DNA from: CBFDBF01 sp050287725
Lineage (GTDB): Bacteria > Pseudomonadota > Gammaproteobacteria > Chromatiales > Chromatiaceae
NCBI GenBank assembly: GCA_050287725.1
Contig: JBNKCL010000008.1
Coordinates: 1-64,000, forward strand
Direction: 5' to 3'
DNA length: 64,000 nt
In this document: in pieces, positions 1 to 8,639 of the stretch
Layout of the letters: each line of letters begins with the position of its first letter
Numbering within the stretch: the stretch's first letter is position 1
Notes under the pieces: model-generated
What the model was told of the DNA's origin: nothing
The model's input: only the letters and a program-made list of their open reading frames with translations
Databases searched by the model: none
Program-made: the position numbers and the translations under genes

Positions 1-1
1 C

Positions 2-1228
2 CTAACTGCCGCCCTCGAAGCCGCTGAGACAGGAAAGCAGGTAGTGCTGGTTGAAAAGCGCCCCTATGTAGGCGGACGCGTAACACAGCTATATAAATAT
101 TTTCCAAAGCTATGCTTTCCAACCTGCGGTCTGGAGATCAACCAGCGCCGAGCCAAGATGAATCCAAATCTCAAGATCATCACCATGGCTGAAGTTACAG
201 ATGTCCAGGGAGAGGCGGGAAACTATACCGCTACGATCAGGATCACTCCTCGTTACATAAACGACAACTGCACTGCGTGCGGAGACTGTAACAAGGCCGT
301 CGAGTCCGAATTTGCTGATGAGCACAACTACGGCATGGGTAAGCGCAAAGGCGCATACCTGCCCCATCGCATGGCCTACCCGCAACAGTATGTGATTGAC
401 CCACAGATCATTGGAACCGCCGACGCCGACAAGGCCAAGGCCGCCTGTAAGGTGGATGCTGTTGATCTGGAGATGCAGGAAGAGAACGTATCATTCAAGG
501 TTGGCGCCATTATCTGGGCCACCGGCTGGCAGCCATACGATGCCAACAAGATTCAGCCCTATGGCTATGACCGCTTTGCGAATGTAATTACCAATGTCGA
601 GTTCGAGCGCATGGCAGATCCTAATGGCCCTACCGGCGGTAAGATCATACGTCCATCTGACGGCAGCGAAGCAAAAAATATCGCCTTCATCCAGTGCGCA
701 GGCTCACGTGATCACAACCATCTGCTGCACTGCTCACGCATCTGCTGCATGGCCACCCTGAAACAAACTCACTACGTTCAGGAGGCCCTGGGTGAAGAGG
801 GGAAATCAACTATCTACTATATAGATATCCGCGCCATCGACCGGTTTGAAGAGTTTTACTCCAAGGTCAAAGCCAACCCCAACGTAAGTTTTATCAAGTC
901 CAAGGTCGCCTCTATTGTACAAAACAGGGAGAATAACAATCCCATTCTGCATGGGGTAAACACCGAGGGCTATGAGCGCTATGCCAACGAGCACGACCTG
1001 GTGGTACTGGCCGTGGGCATGGAGCCCAGCGTGGACAAGGAGAGCTTCCCGGTAGACATCCAGATCAATGAGGGCGGCTTCATCGAGCCCGCCCCGGAGA
1101 ACGGGGGCGTATTCGCCGCCGGCTGCTCCTCCGACGCCCTGGATGTGAACCGTGCCGCCCAGCAGGCCACCGGCGCCGCCCTGCGCGCCGTCCAAGTTGT
1201 CAACCGCGTAGCCGGAACGGAGGGTTAA
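2..1228 (+). CDS. qmoA: QmoA, partial (5' end outside window)
   Basis: FAD-binding, HdrA-like subunit of the quinone-interacting membrane-bound oxidoreductase that exchanges electrons between AprBA and the quinone pool. The open frame runs from base 2 without a start, so the N-terminus and most of the dinucleotide-binding motif lie upstream. What remains begins in the FAD-binding fold (LVEKRPYVGGR), followed by a CTACGDC cysteine cluster near the start, a second nucleotide-binding region and a C-terminal FAAGCSSDALDVNRA stretch typical of QmoA/HdrA. It is followed after 4 bases by qmoB, whose ribosome site GGAGG sits at the end of this gene, so the two are probably co-translated. The family call is confident because of the neighbours and the QmoA-specific CGLEINQRR segment. 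Confidence 0.93.
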   Translation, partial: LTAALEAAETGKQVVLVEKRPYVGGRVTQLYKYFPKLCFPTCGLEINQRRAKMNPNLKIITMAEVTDVQGEAGNYTATIRITPRYINDNCTACGDCNKAVESEFADEHNYGMGKRKGAYLPHRMAYPQQYVIDPQIIGTADADKAKAACKVDAVDLEMQEENVSFKVGAIIWATGWQPYDANKIQPYGYDRFANVITNVEFERMADPNGPTGGKIIRPSDGSEAKNIAFIQCAGSRDHNHLLHCSRICCMATLKQTHYVQEALGEEGKSTIYYIDIRAIDRFEEFYSKVKANPNVSFIKSKVASIVQNRENNNPILHGVNTEGYERYANEHDLVVLAVGMEPSVDKESFPVDIQINEGGFIEPAPENGGVFAAGCSSDALDVNRAAQQATGAALRAVQVVNRVAGTEG

Positions 1229-1232
1229 TACC

Positions 1233-3479
1233 GTGTCTGACGAAAAGAAATTTGCCGGATACATCTGCACCGGCTGCGGCATAGGCGAACGCCTGGACGC
1301 CGGCCAGCTGGAGACCACGGCCAGCCGTGACGGCAAAATGCAGATGTGCAAACAGCACGAGATGCTCTGTAACGCCGAAGGCGTGCAGATGATCCGTGAC
1401 GATATCGCCAACGAGGGCGTCACCCACCTCATGATCGCGGCCTGTTCCCGCCGCGCCAAGGTGGAGGCCTTCAACTTTTCCAATGTGGCAATGACCCGCG
1501 CCAACCTGCGCGAAGGGGTCATCTGGGTCCGTCCCGATACGGACGAGAACCGCGAAACCACCCAGGAGATGGCGGACGACTACATCCGCATGGCCTGCGC
1601 CGAGCTGAAGTCGATGAACATCCCATCCGCCTCCGGCGAACAGAGCCTGAACAAGAACCTGCTGGTGGTCGGTGGCGGTGTCACCGGCATGGCCGCCGCC
1701 CTCGAGGCCGCGGCTGCCGGATACCCGGTCACCCTGGTGGAGAAGACGGGACAACTCGGCGGACACGCCGCCGGGCTGTACAAGTCCATCCCCTACCGCG
1801 CCCCCTTCGCCGAACCGGCGGATACCGGCGTGGAGCAGATGATTGCCGACATCGAGGCCAACGGAAATATCACCGTTCATCTCAACAGCACCCTGGCCAA
1901 GACCGAGGGCGCCCCGGGCCGCTTCAAGGCCCAGATCGCCACCGAGTCCGGTTCCACCAGCGAGGCGGAGTTCGGCGCCATCATCCAGGCCACCGGCTTC
2001 ACCTGCTACGACCCCAGCGGCCTGAGCCAGTACAACTACAGCAACAGTGCCGACATCATTACCGCCTGGGAACTGGAACAGCTGGCCAAGGAGGCCGACG
2101 GCGGCCCCATCAAGCGCCCCTCCGACGGCAAGGAAGTGACCGCGGTTGCATTCGTGCAGAACGTGGGTCAGAACTCCAGCGAAGAGAATCAGCTGCCGTA
2201 CCACAACGGCATCGGTGATCTGGTCGCCATCAAGCAGGCCATGTATTTCAAGGCCCAGAACGGCGACTGCGACACCACCATCCTGTTCAACAACCTGCGC
2301 ACCCCCGGCAACTCGGGCGAAGACTTCTACCGCGCGGGCCAGGAGAACATGATCACCTTCTCCAAGGGCCAGGTCACCGAGGTGACCAGCGGTCTGGAAG
2401 TAAAGTTCAAGGACCTGATCCTGAACGAAGACACCACCATGCAGGCCGATCTAGTGGTCCTGGATGTGGGCATGGTACCCAACTCCGGTCCCGACCCGTA
2501 CGCCCTGCTGGCCCTTGAGGATATCGAGGACTCGGCGGAGCGTGAGGCCAAGAAGGCTGAGATCTTGGCGGTGGCGCCGCCCTCGGTCCTGAACCTGGAC
2601 TACCGCCAGGGCACCGACCTGCCGCACCTGAAGTACGGGTTCACCGATTCCCACTTCATTTGCTTTCCCTACGAGACCCGCCGCACCGGCATCTACGCCG
2701 CCGGTCCTCTGCGCCGTCCCATGGACATGCGTCAGGCCCGCGACGATGCCGCCGGCGCCGCCATGAAGGCGATCCAGGCTGCCGAAAACGCCGGTCAGGG
2801 CCGTGCCGCCCACCCGCGCGTCGGCGACCTCTCCTATCCGAAGTTCCGCAAGGAAGGCTGCACCCAGTGCAAACGCTGCACCGTGGAGTGTCCGTTCGGC
2901 GCCATCAACGAGGATGAGCAGACCTATCCGGTATTCAACGAAGCGCGTTGCCGCCGCTGCGGCACCTGCATGGGCGCCTGCCCGGTACGGGTGATCTCCT
3001 TCGAGAACTACTCGGTGGAGACGGTCAACCAGCAGATCAAGAACTGCGACATGCCGGAGGAGTTCGACGAAAAGCCGCGCATCCTGGTTCTGGCCTGTGA
3101 GAACGACGCCTACCCGGCGCTGGACCAGGCCGCCATGAACGGCGTGGAGATCAATCCCTGGGCGCGGGTCATCCCGGTCCGCTGTCTCGGTTCCGTGAGC
3201 CTCTCCTGGATCACCGACGCCCTCAACAGCGGCTATGACGGCATCGTGCTGATGGGCTGCCAGAAGGGCGACGACTACCAGTGTCACTTCGTCCGCGGCT
3301 CCGCCATGGCCATCGAGCGCATGAGCAAGGTTGGGGACACCCTTGAGACCCTGAACCTGGAGCCGGAGCGGGTTGCGGTCCATGAGGTGGCGATCACCGA
3401 TGTTGAGCGCGCACCGCAGCTGATCAACGACATGGCCGCGACCGTCGAGAAGGTCGGCATGAGCCCGTTCAAGTTCTAA
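1233..3479 (+). CDS. qmoB: QmoB, flavin and iron-sulfur subunit
   Basis: Second HdrA-like subunit of the Qmo complex, 748 residues. The GTG start at 1233 has GGAGG 9 bases upstream. Visible parts in order: an N-terminal cysteine segment (CTGCGIGERLDAG), an FAD/NAD-binding motif VVGGGVTGMAAAL near residue 145, a ferredoxin-like pair of 4Fe-4S motifs from about residue 543 (CTQCKRCTVECP and CRRCGTCMGACP), and a C-terminal MvhD/FlpD-like domain (about 610-745) with the usual cysteines and GCQKGDDYQCH. This is the normal QmoB architecture: HdrA fused to the MvhD delta-subunit domain. It sits between qmoA and hdrC with tight spacing, so the genes form one operon. In a sulfur oxidiser the complex should run from APS reductase towards quinone. 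Confidence 0.95.
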   Translation: MSDEKKFAGYICTGCGIGERLDAGQLETTASRDGKMQMCKQHEMLCNAEGVQMIRDDIANEGVTHLMIAACSRRAKVEAFNFSNVAMTRANLREGVIWVRPDTDENRETTQEMADDYIRMACAELKSMNIPSASGEQSLNKNLLVVGGGVTGMAAALEAAAAGYPVTLVEKTGQLGGHAAGLYKSIPYRAPFAEPADTGVEQMIADIEANGNITVHLNSTLAKTEGAPGRFKAQIATESGSTSEAEFGAIIQATGFTCYDPSGLSQYNYSNSADIITAWELEQLAKEADGGPIKRPSDGKEVTAVAFVQNVGQNSSEENQLPYHNGIGDLVAIKQAMYFKAQNGDCDTTILFNNLRTPGNSGEDFYRAGQENMITFSKGQVTEVTSGLEVKFKDLILNEDTTMQADLVVLDVGMVPNSGPDPYALLALEDIEDSAEREAKKAEILAVAPPSVLNLDYRQGTDLPHLKYGFTDSHFICFPYETRRTGIYAAGPLRRPMDMRQARDDAAGAAMKAIQAAENAGQGRAAHPRVGDLSYPKFRKEGCTQCKRCTVECPFGAINEDEQTYPVFNEARCRRCGTCMGACPVRVISFENYSVETVNQQIKNCDMPEEFDEKPRILVLACENDAYPALDQAAMNGVEINPWARVIPVRCLGSVSLSWITDALNSGYDGIVLMGCQKGDDYQCHFVRGSAMAIERMSKVGDTLETLNLEPERVAVHEVAITDVERAPQLINDMAATVEKVGMSPFKF

Positions 3480-3489
3480 GGAGGCACCG

Positions 3490-4098
3490 ATGAGCGCAAT
3501 TCAGAAATACCGCACCAGCTTCCTGAAAGAGGTTGAAGCGAATGTCGAGGAAGGCGAATGGGTGAAGATGTGCATGCAGTGCGGCGTCTGCGCCGGCTCC
3601 TGCCCGTTCGGACCCCATTGGGAACATCCGCCGCAGGAGATCTTCATGATGATCCGCGCCGGCAAACGCGAGGAGGTCCTCTCCTCCGATTCCATGTGGA
3701 TGTGCACCTCATGCTACAACTGCATCGCCCGCTGCCCGCGCGGCCTGCCCATTACCCACATCATGCACGGCCTGGCCCACTACGCCAAGCGCCTGAAGCT
3801 GGTGCCCGAGAATCAGCCCACGCAGAAATTCGCGCAACTGTTCTGGAACAACCTGACCAAGAAAGGGCGCGTCAACGAGCTGAAACTGGGTATGGCCCTC
3901 TATTTCATGAACGGCTTTGCCGAGGGCATCAAGGTCGCCATGGCCAACCAGAAGCTGGGTCTGAACATGCTCAAGACCAAGCGTATGAGCGTCGGTGAGG
4001 CGTTCGGCGGCCACAGCTGCGACGACGTCCCCGGCCTGCACAAGATCATGCAGAAGGCACAGGAACTGGAAGACGCCCGTATCCAGGGCGAAAGCTGA
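3490..4098 (+). CDS. hdrC: HdrC-like iron-sulfur subunit of the Qmo-Hdr complex
   Basis: Soluble heterodisulfide reductase C-type protein of 202 residues with two classical 4Fe-4S motifs: C28, C31, C34, C38 (CMQCGVCAGSCP) and C72, C75, C78, C82 (CTSCYNCIARCP). The start ATG at 3490 follows AAGGAGG, a strong ribosome site just after the qmoB stop. I see no transmembrane haem-binding part. In sulfate reducers the HdrC domain is fused to a membrane HdrE part as QmoC, whereas some sulfur oxidisers (Thiobacillus denitrificans type) use separate HdrC and HdrB. The layout here matches that second type. It likely passes electrons between QmoAB and HdrB. Confidence 0.93.
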   Translation: MSAIQKYRTSFLKEVEANVEEGEWVKMCMQCGVCAGSCPFGPHWEHPPQEIFMMIRAGKREEVLSSDSMWMCTSCYNCIARCPRGLPITHIMHGLAHYAKRLKLVPENQPTQKFAQLFWNNLTKKGRVNELKLGMALYFMNGFAEGIKVAMANQKLGLNMLKTKRMSVGEAFGGHSCDDVPGLHKIMQKAQELEDARIQGES

Positions 4099-4114
4099 GC
4101 GAGGAAACATCATC

Positions 4115-5011
4115 ATGGCTAAAGAGTTATCGTTTTACCCCGGATGTTCTTCGCAGAAGGGCGCATCCGCCTCCAACTACATGGTGTCGGTAAACGCCAT
4201 GTGCGAGGAACTGGATATCAAACTCAACGAGATCCCGGACTGGAACTGCTGTGCCGCCTCTATCGGCTACGCCGGTGGCGGGGAACTGCCGCGCCTGACC
4301 CTGTCGGCACGCAATATCGCCCTCTCCGAGCAGCACAACCCCGGACAGGAAATCGTCGCCACCTGCGCCGCCTGCTGGCTCGCCACCCGCGAAGCTAAGG
4401 AGCGCCTGGAGGAGGACGAGGCACTGTTCGCCGAGGCCAACCAGGCCCTGGCCGAGGCCGGTCTCAAGATGCACAACAACGTCCCGGCCAAACATATGGT
4501 CGAGGTGCTGGTGGAGGAGATCGGTTACGACGCCATCAAGGCCAAGGTCAAGAAGCCGCTGACAGGGCTCAAGATCGCCGGATACGTGGGCTGCCAGACC
4601 AACCGCCCGTTCGGTATCGCAGGCGAATCCTTCGAGAATCCGGTCTACCTGGACAACATGGTGGAAGCCCTTGGGGGCGAGCCCATCCGCAACTTCGACA
4701 AGAAGGTCCAGTGCTGCGGCGGCGCTTTGGCCTTCTCCGAGCCGGAGAAATCCTTCGAGCTGGTCAAGGGGATCATCGAGTCCGCCTCCGATATGGGCGC
4801 CGACCTGATCGTCACCCCCTGCCCGGTGTGCCAGATGAACGTGGAGGTCTACCAGGACCAAATCAATAAGGCGTTCGGCACCAAGTTCGAAATGCCGGTG
4901 GTTTACTACAGCCAGCTGATGGCGGTGGCCTTCGGACGTTCCGCCGCAGACGCTGCGCTGAACGGCCAGGTCATCAAGGCCAAGAAACTGGAGGAGATTG
5001 CGAGTAAATAA
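4115..5011 (+). CDS. hdrB: HdrB-like subunit with two CCG domains
   Basis: Heterodisulfide reductase B-type protein, 298 residues, last gene of the qmoAB-hdrCB operon. Two CCG-type cysteine clusters are visible: C11, C45-C46, C84 and C87 in the first half, and C160, C200-C201, C236 and C239 in the second half. In true HdrB these bind unusual non-cubane iron-sulfur clusters. The ATG at 4115 is chosen over an earlier in-frame start at 3995 because the latter overlaps hdrC by about 100 bases and the HdrB family begins with this LSFYPGC segment. AGCGAGGAAAC upstream supplies a ribosome site. A terminator follows 33 bases after the stop. Its partner as electron acceptor in this complex is not evident from sequence. 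Confidence 0.93.
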   Translation: MAKELSFYPGCSSQKGASASNYMVSVNAMCEELDIKLNEIPDWNCCAASIGYAGGGELPRLTLSARNIALSEQHNPGQEIVATCAACWLATREAKERLEEDEALFAEANQALAEAGLKMHNNVPAKHMVEVLVEEIGYDAIKAKVKKPLTGLKIAGYVGCQTNRPFGIAGESFENPVYLDNMVEALGGEPIRNFDKKVQCCGGALAFSEPEKSFELVKGIIESASDMGADLIVTPCPVCQMNVEVYQDQINKAFGTKFEMPVVYYSQLMAVAFGRSAADAALNGQVIKAKKLEEIASK

Positions 5012-5043
5012 CAACCACAATCACTTCCTAAGAAAAATAACTT

Positions 5044-5070
5044 AAGCCCTCCTCGGAGGGCTTTTCTTTT
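5044..5070 (+). terminator. Intrinsic terminator of qmoAB-hdrCB
   Basis: A 9-bp perfect stem AAGCCCTCC / GGAGGGCTT with a 2-base loop, followed by CTTTT on the plus strand. It lies 33 bases after the hdrB stop and closes the operon before the oppositely oriented HD-GYP gene. Confidence 0.9.
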
Positions 5071-5101
5071 GGCCCGGATTTCTTCACCCGCCTACCGTTT
5101 T

Positions 5102-6325
5102 TTATCCGGCTCCCACCGCCAGCGCTTGGCACTCGTCGAGGTGATCGGCCACAAGGGCAACCACATCACCATCAAGGAGCTGTTTGTTGGCCCGCTCCGA
5201 AAGATCTCGCAGGATCTCAGTGCGCGATAAGGGTTCGCGATACGGCCGCCGTTGCGACAATGCCTGAAAGATATCGGCCACGGCGATGATGCGCGCTTCA
5301 GCCGGCAGTTCATTGTCGTGGCGGTGGAAGGGATAGCCGGCGCCGTCCAGGGTCTCATGGTGAAAAGCAGCCCACTTCGCTACCTCCTCCAGGCCGGGAA
5401 TGCGGTTCAGGATCTGATAGGTCTCAAAGCTGTGGCGGGTGATAAGGATGCGTTCGGCATCATCCAGACTACCCGGCTTATCCAACACCTCGTCCGGCAC
5501 CTGCAATTTGCCCAGGTCATGCAGTAAACCCGCAATCTCAATCAGATCACACGTCTGACCCGGCATGCCGCTCCACTCCGCCAAACGCCGCGCTAGCCGC
5601 GCCACCCCTTCCGAGTGTTCCCAGGTGTAGCGGCTCTTGGCGTCCACCACCCGGGCAAACAGAGCGGCGAACTGGCGCAGGTCTTCTATACCGATGGAGA
5701 CGGTGTGGCTGGAGCGCACTGAACGCCACAGGAAATGCTCGATATGGCGCGGCTCCAGGGAGTACCAGAAGGCCTCGCTGGCAGAGGTATCGAGAAACAC
5801 CTCCGTCAGCTCCGGATCGAAAAAACTTCCGGACAGGTCGCTCAACTGCTTGCGGATCCCGTCGCGCACCAGCATCAAATCGCCGCCGTAATGGGGCGCG
5901 GCCAGGGCATCCGCGCGATCCACCAGAAAAATGAGGTTCGACATGCGTGCCGTGTAGGGCTCCACACCCTCGGCCAGCATCTGATTCCAGTGGGTATGGT
6001 GATAGTGGATCACCGGCGCCAGTTGCGCCAGAGGAGTGAACTCTGCAATGAGTCGCTCACCGAGCAGGCAATGCTCCTGAGAGTTCTCCCAGTCGAGCTC
6101 TTCCACCAGGTAGCGGTGCTCGGTGGTGGTGGATACCCCACAATCATGCAGCAGACCGGCATGCAAAGCGGCATCCAGCTGATACTGTTCCCAGCCAAGC
6201 CGGCGCCCGCATTCCCAGGCCATGAAGCCAACCCGTTTACCGTGCTGAACCTCATCCACCCCTACCAGATCAAGGGCGTCGGAAAGCGCGTATACCGCCA
6301 GACGCAGATCGATCTCAATGGTCAT
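5102..6325 (-). CDS. Tandem HD / HD-GYP domain signalling protein
   Basis: Cytoplasmic protein of 407 residues with two HD-type modules. The first (about residues 25-125) has a degenerate LLHDCG plus HYHHTHW. The second (about 225-400) carries the full HD-GYP signature: HSEGVARLARRLA, LLHDLGK, HHETLDGAGYP and VADIFQALSQRRPYR. HD-GYP enzymes hydrolyse cyclic di-GMP (or related dinucleotides) using a metal centre held by these histidines and aspartates. No receiver or sensor domain is visible, so the first module may be the input. The ATG start has GAGGAG 6 bases upstream. It is transcribed towards the qmo operon and stops 31 bases beyond that terminator. Confidence 0.85.
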   Translation of the reverse strand: MTIEIDLRLAVYALSDALDLVGVDEVQHGKRVGFMAWECGRRLGWEQYQLDAALHAGLLHDCGVSTTTEHRYLVEELDWENSQEHCLLGERLIAEFTPLAQLAPVIHYHHTHWNQMLAEGVEPYTARMSNLIFLVDRADALAAPHYGGDLMLVRDGIRKQLSDLSGSFFDPELTEVFLDTSASEAFWYSLEPRHIEHFLWRSVRSSHTVSIGIEDLRQFAALFARVVDAKSRYTWEHSEGVARLARRLAEWSGMPGQTCDLIEIAGLLHDLGKLQVPDEVLDKPGSLDDAERILITRHSFETYQILNRIPGLEEVAKWAAFHHETLDGAGYPFHRHDNELPAEARIIAVADIFQALSQRRPYREPLSRTEILRDLSERANKQLLDGDVVALVADHLDECQALAVGAG

Positions 6326-6585
6326 GCCGGCTCCTCAAAGCGAATTCTTTATATATACCGAGCCAAAGGCCGTGAACTATGTTTATTAGCTCATGAGGTT
6401 AAGGCCGGGGATTAAACAAGAATAGCGCATTTGCCGGAACAGTATACCCGCGACCCTAAACCAACCAGAGCAAACGAATACCGTTCCATTTGGAGCGGCG
6501 ACCTCAAGGGGCGATATCTACCAATATATAAACTATCGCCCCCTGATCCGGTCATTCCTCGATCCGTCCATCCCTTGACCGCGGC
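6326..6585. other. Intergenic region between HD-GYP gene and hypothetical gene
   Basis: About 260 bases with no supported gene. It is AT-richer than its surroundings, with TTTATATATACC just before the HD-GYP ribosome site, which may be promoter sequence for the leftward HD-GYP gene. I see no terminator hairpin with a T-run here. Confidence 0.4.
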
Positions 6586-7059
6586 CTATAGAGACTGCTG
6601 CAGCGTCTCAACGATACTCAATACCTGATCAACACCTTTGTTATTGGGGCGATCATCAGCCTCCGGAAGCAGGGCGAGGCGACACAGTTCATGGATATGA
6701 TCAAAATAGCCGCGGATATCCTCGGCCTGGAACAATCCCTTCTCAACACCGTCGATGAGTACACTCGAACCTTCGAAAACAACGGCGGCCAGTTTGTCGA
6801 TGGTCAGATCTTCCGGTTTAAACAGTTGATCCAGCTCATCATCCTTTATGATCTGATAGGTAAACAGCAGCAATTGCTGGCCGATGCTCGGCTCCAGGGT
6901 GGCAACGGTATCATGCAGATAGGTGGCCACCCGCAACATACGTTCCTGTAAGTCTTCCGTAACAAACTGGGAGGAAAGCAACACCACCGCGGCCGTCAGC
7001 TTACCGTGGGGCATACCTTTAAGCTGCTCAAGCAGTACGCTCTCTTTCGTATCAGTCAT
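6586..7059 (-). CDS. Hypothetical protein, 157 residues
   Basis: I do not recognise this protein. It is predicted soluble, mostly helical, acidic and without cysteines, signal peptide or membrane segment. The N-terminus (MTDTKESVLLEQLKGMPHGK) is followed by alternating amphipathic helices. It starts with ATG at 7059 after a weak GGGATA site and is separated from the lipoprotein gene upstream by a small palindromic element (7105-7162). Coding is supported by codon-position GC bias and by the absence of a better frame, but no function is offered. Confidence 0.65.
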   Translation of the reverse strand: MTDTKESVLLEQLKGMPHGKLTAAVVLLSSQFVTEDLQERMLRVATYLHDTVATLEPSIGQQLLLFTYQIIKDDELDQLFKPEDLTIDKLAAVVFEGSSVLIDGVEKGLFQAEDIRGYFDHIHELCRLALLPEADDRPNNKGVDQVLSIVETLQQSL

Positions 7060-7104
7060 TAGATATCCCGTGAGATGAAATATGCAGACCGGAAGGCAGA
7101 AAAA

Positions 7105-7162
7105 ACAGGGTCAGAGAACTGGATTCCCTACTAAATGGAAACAATCGCTCTCCGACCCTATT
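7105..7162. repeat. Short palindromic (REP-like) element
   Basis: Arms ACAGGGTCAGAG and CTCTCCGACCCTATT face each other across about 31 bases, giving an imperfect hairpin between two minus-strand genes. The GGGTCAG/CTGACCC core is common in bacterial REP-type intergenic repeats. No REP-associated transposase is present in the window. It might also act as a structured mRNA 3' end, but no long T-run follows. Confidence 0.45.
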
Positions 7163-7171
7163 CTTTTAGCG

Positions 7172-7741
7172 CTATCGGACTATTACCAGACTTTCCTGAT
7201 CAAGCTGCAACTGGGAGATCTTCATCAGGCCTGATTTGATGTTCTCCCTTACCGCGCCCTCCACCGCAAGGCGAAGCCGCGTTACTCCCGCAAACGCCTG
7301 TCCCGTCGTCGCCGTGTAGGATGACGTAACGGCCTCCCTCATCACCGCCTCCTTCGTTTCCTTATTGATCAGGGACCAGGCCGCCTCCATGCGCACGGTG
7401 AAGCTGAAACCGAACATGGGCTTGGTCATGCTGATTATGGTTACGCTCAGAAGGTAATCCGAATCGTTGCCATGAATCACCTGCGTAAAAAGGCCGCTTT
7501 CCACAATCGATTCCTCGATTGCCGCCGCCAGGTCGGGATTGGATATATTGGGAACATCCACGGAGCCTGTCTCACCCCCACCCTGAGCCATGATGGAGAC
7601 GGTTTTCTGGTGATGATTGACTATCTGGATATCATGGGCGACCACCGCCTCCTTGGATGCCGGAGACGCACAGCCGGAAAGCATGGCGACTGCACCGACG
7701 AGCACCGCTATGAATACAAACGCCCGACTATTCCTGCGCAT
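7172..7741 (-). CDS. Putative lipoprotein, 190 residues
   Basis: Function unknown. The start ATG at 7741 is preferred to an upstream one because it leads straight into a lipoprotein signal: MRRNSRAF, a hydrophobic core and the lipobox LSGC. The mature part resembles small outer-membrane-associated lipoproteins of mixed beta fold (a central GTVDVP-like region and a C-terminal arginine-rich amphipathic stretch). It overlaps the 3' end of the upstream lipoprotein gene by 14 bases, so the two are likely translationally coupled and may work together. No catalytic motif is visible. Confidence 0.75.
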   Translation of the reverse strand: MRRNSRAFVFIAVLVGAVAMLSGCASPASKEAVVAHDIQIVNHHQKTVSIMAQGGGETGSVDVPNISNPDLAAAIEESIVESGLFTQVIHGNDSDYLLSVTIISMTKPMFGFSFTVRMEAAWSLINKETKEAVMREAVTSSYTATTGQAFAGVTRLRLAVEGAVRENIKSGLMKISQLQLDQESLVIVR

Positions 7742-8186
7742 TTTCGGCCCCCTGTTTGAATATGTTAGTGACCACCTCATCCACCATCTCTTCCGGTGAC
7801 TTCCTGGTCAGTGAAGTGTGGAAAGAGTTTCCGGATGCCAGGGGATAATCGGTCTTCGGGTCTCTCAGGGTCACCGTAAGTTCCAGCATGTACATGGTGA
7901 TGTCCCACATCCATTTGTCCTCATACGTGACAACGGCGTCATAGTTCTGCCATGCCGTCGGATCATCCCCGGTTTCCGCGCTGTACCCCATTGTTCCCAG
8001 CTTGTCGGCGATCAGCTTGTTAATTCCTCTCCCGTCAGGCGCGAACTTCATTACGTAAATGTTCTTGACGCTGTTCAGATCGGTGGAAGGATCCATGGTT
8101 GCCGTTGCCCGGTTTACCGCGCAACCGGAAGTGAACGAAATGACCATGGCGATCAGGGTAAGAACTATCCGCTTGTTTCTTATCAT
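7728..8186 (-). CDS. Putative lipoprotein, 152 residues
   Basis: Function unknown. It has a clear lipoprotein signal (MIRNKRIVLTLIAMVISFTSGC) followed by a domain with the pattern SVKNIYVMKFAPDGRGINKLIADKLGTMGY, which looks like a small alpha/beta fold seen in lipoproteins that assemble at the outer membrane. The ATG at 8186 has AAGGAGAG upstream. The gene overlaps the next lipoprotein gene by 14 bases. A paired, co-regulated envelope function is likely, but nothing in the sequence names it. Confidence 0.75.
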   Translation of the reverse strand: MIRNKRIVLTLIAMVISFTSGCAVNRATATMDPSTDLNSVKNIYVMKFAPDGRGINKLIADKLGTMGYSAETGDDPTAWQNYDAVVTYEDKWMWDITMYMLELTVTLRDPKTDYPLASGNSFHTSLTRKSPEEMVDEVVTNIFKQGAENAQE

Positions 8187-8272
8187 TTTTCTCTCCTTAT
8201 ATTACTAAGTGTCGGGTCTCTCTTTACTACAATCCAGTTTCAACGCTCTTGGAATATGATCGGACGACACGG

Positions 8273-8587
8273 CTAATAACCATACTCCCGTTCCACACGA
8301 CACACCCGGACCCGGAAGGCGGAATACCACTCTTTAGCCCGGACCCGGGCGTTACGGTGAGCCATGTTCTCCTTCCAGGCTCTTATGGCATCAAGGGTGG
8401 ACCAGTAGGACACCGAAATACCGATTTCCTGCCTTGCGGACTCGAACCCCAGAAAGCCGGGCTGCATCGAGGCGAGATCCAGCATCTCTTTTGCCGTATC
8501 GCCATATCCGTTATCGCCGTCAGTTCTGGTCGATGTGAAGATAACGGCGTAATAGGGAGGTTCCGGTGTCATAGCGGGACCGGTCAT
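8273..8587 (-). CDS. Antibiotic biosynthesis monooxygenase (ABM) fold protein
   Basis: A 104-residue protein with the features of the ABM/dimeric alpha-beta barrel family: YYAVIFTSTRT at the first strand, the LASMQPGFLGFES turn, ISVSYWSTLDAIRAWKEN and a final RVRVCRVER strand. Members include small cofactor-free monooxygenases and haem-degrading enzymes, and many have unknown substrates. The start ATG at 8587 follows GGAAGA. It sits inside the run of small minus-strand genes, with no neighbour that indicates a substrate. Confidence 0.75.
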   Translation of the reverse strand: MTGPAMTPEPPYYAVIFTSTRTDGDNGYGDTAKEMLDLASMQPGFLGFESARQEIGISVSYWSTLDAIRAWKENMAHRNARVRAKEWYSAFRVRVCRVEREYGY

Positions 8588-8639
8588 TATTCTTCCTTAT
8601 TCGGCGCAATATCCCAGGCGCATCCGCTTTTGCGGGATA

